Positions 5,308 through 6,156 of a stretch of 6,156 bases of DNA are shown here, piece after piece (position 1 is the first letter of the stretch; every line of letters starts with the position of its first letter). The stretch spans positions 1 to 6,156 of the forward strand of contig JAGWYC010000117.1 of the NCBI GenBank assembly GCA_018969565.1. Direction: 5' to 3'. The position numbers and the translations under genes were made by a program. The DNA is from Bacteroidota bacterium (GTDB lineage Bacteria; Bacteroidota; Bacteroidia; NS11-12g; UBA955). The notes beneath the pieces were generated by a model that was given only the letters and a program-made list of their open reading frames with translations, had not been told where the DNA came from and ran no database searches.

Positions 5308-6156
5308 ATGGATAAACGCGCAAAACTTCAGGAGAAAAGAGCACAGGCACTGCTTGGTGGCGGCGAAGACCGAATTGCAGCCCAGCATAAACGCGGAAAA
5401 CTTACGGCCCGCGAACGCATTCAGTTGCTGCTCGATGAAGGCTCCTTTCAGGAAATAGGTGCCTTTGTTTCTCACCGAAGTGTTGACTTTGGCATGGATA
5501 AGCAGATTATCCCCGGAGATGGAGTAGTCACAGGCTACGGACGTATTCAGGGCCGTCTGGTTTATCTGTTCAGTCAGGATTTTACCGTCTTTGGAGGCTC
5601 CCTCAGCGAAACCCATGCCCAGAAAATATGCAGGGTTATGGATCTGGCCATGGAAAACGGCGCACCGCTTATTGGTCTGAACGACAGTGGCGGAGCACGT
5701 ATTCAGGAAGGTGTAGTTTCGCTCGGCGGCTATGCGGATATTTTCTACAGAAACGTGCAGGCTTCCGGAGTAATCCCCCAATTATCAGCCATAATGGGGC
5801 CCTGTGCCGGAGGCGCGGTGTATTCACCGGCCTTGACCGACTTCATCCTCATGGTGGAGCATACCAGCTACATGTTCGTAACCGGTCCCAACGTAGTGAA
5901 AACGGTGACCAATGAAGAAGTAAGCAGCGAGGACCTGGGTGGCGCTTCAGTACACAGCACCAAAAGCGGGGTTGCCCATTTCGCCTCAGCCAACGAAGCA
6001 GAAGCCATTCGCACGCTGCGCAATATCCTTTCTTATATTCCCCAGAACTGCGAAGAACAAGCTCCTGCGTTGCCTTATCAGCCGGCAGCCTCTGAAATCC
6101 GCGATGCGCTGAAAAATATCGTTCCTGACCATCCCAACCAACCTTACGACATGCGC
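5308..6156 (+). CDS. pccB: Acyl-CoA carboxylase beta (carboxyltransferase) subunit, propionyl-CoA carboxylase type (partial, C-terminus off window)
   Basis: The first 283 codons of a gene whose full product is normally about 510-520 residues; the frame is still open at the window edge. The subunit moves CO2 from carboxybiotin to an acyl-CoA, usually propionyl-CoA to give methylmalonyl-CoA. It works in the cytoplasm with a biotin carboxylase/biotin carrier subunit not seen here. The N-terminus, with QHKRGKLTARERIQLLLDEGSF (26-47), and GDGVVTGYG (70-78), FSQDFTVFGGSLSE (88-101) and NDSGGARIQEGV (125-136) match PccB closely. The last is the first oxyanion-hole segment; GPCAGGAVYSPA at 164-175 is the second G-G-A-type segment. 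FVTGPNVVKTVTNEEV (190-205) and the ELGGA-like DLGGA (209-213) also fit. The residue that helps set acyl-chain choice (D422 in Streptomyces PccB) lies beyond the edge, so acetyl-CoA or mixed specificity, or a methylmalonyl-CoA decarboxylase alpha subunit, cannot be excluded. The carboxyltransferase family is certain; the symbol is the best match, not proven. Confidence 0.9.
   Translation, partial: MDKRAKLQEKRAQALLGGGEDRIAAQHKRGKLTARERIQLLLDEGSFQEIGAFVSHRSVDFGMDKQIIPGDGVVTGYGRIQGRLVYLFSQDFTVFGGSLSETHAQKICRVMDLAMENGAPLIGLNDSGGARIQEGVVSLGGYADIFYRNVQASGVIPQLSAIMGPCAGGAVYSPALTDFILMVEHTSYMFVTGPNVVKTVTNEEVSSEDLGGASVHSTKSGVAHFASANEAEAIRTLRNILSYIPQNCEEQAPALPYQPAASEIRDALKNIVPDHPNQPYDMR

Noticed and set aside
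5083..5781. A 232-codon minus-strand frame opposite the thioesterase end and carboxylase start.
   Set aside because: It spans two well-supported plus-strand genes and the gap between them and shows no family resemblance.

Overview
The window looks like chromosomal housekeeping DNA from a member of the Bacteroidota. Three signs point there: a DUF5606-type protein (a family I know only from this phylum), start sites without Shine-Dalgarno sequences, and an exact TAnnTTTG -7 element (the Bacteroidota promoter consensus) before the carboxylase gene. Base composition looks close to even GC/AT. The class cannot be fixed from the sequence alone. I see no mobile element, CRISPR array, tRNA or rRNA, and no intergenic stretch over 300 bases.

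The layout is two divergent blocks around a 134-base spacer (2972-3105). The leftward block has three tightly packed genes: a DUF5606-family protein (2971 to 2408), a family M3 oligoendopeptidase (2404 to 695, 3-base gap) and a multi-pass membrane protein resembling PIG-V-type mannosyltransferases (698 to the left edge, cut off). The last two overlap in an ATGA, so they are probably co-transcribed and translationally coupled.

The rightward block has tryptophanyl-tRNA synthetase trpS (3106-4104), a deoxynucleoside kinase (4195-4812), a hot-dog acyl-CoA thioesterase-like protein (4822-5244, 9 bases after the kinase) and the first 283 codons of an acyl-CoA carboxylase beta subunit, most like propionyl-CoA carboxylase PccB (5308 to the right edge). 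The carboxylase has its own candidate promoter. The kinase and thioesterase probably form one transcript.

The four rightward genes serve translation, nucleotide salvage and acyl-CoA metabolism and do not form one pathway. The leftward genes have no obvious shared function, though the overlap makes the peptidase/glycosyltransferase pair worth a look. I found no convincing undescribed system. The points most worth checking are that coupled pair with its cysteine-containing loop, the charge-segregated tail of the DUF5606 protein, and -7-like elements that sit 4-5 bases before three start codons and could mean leaderless mRNAs.
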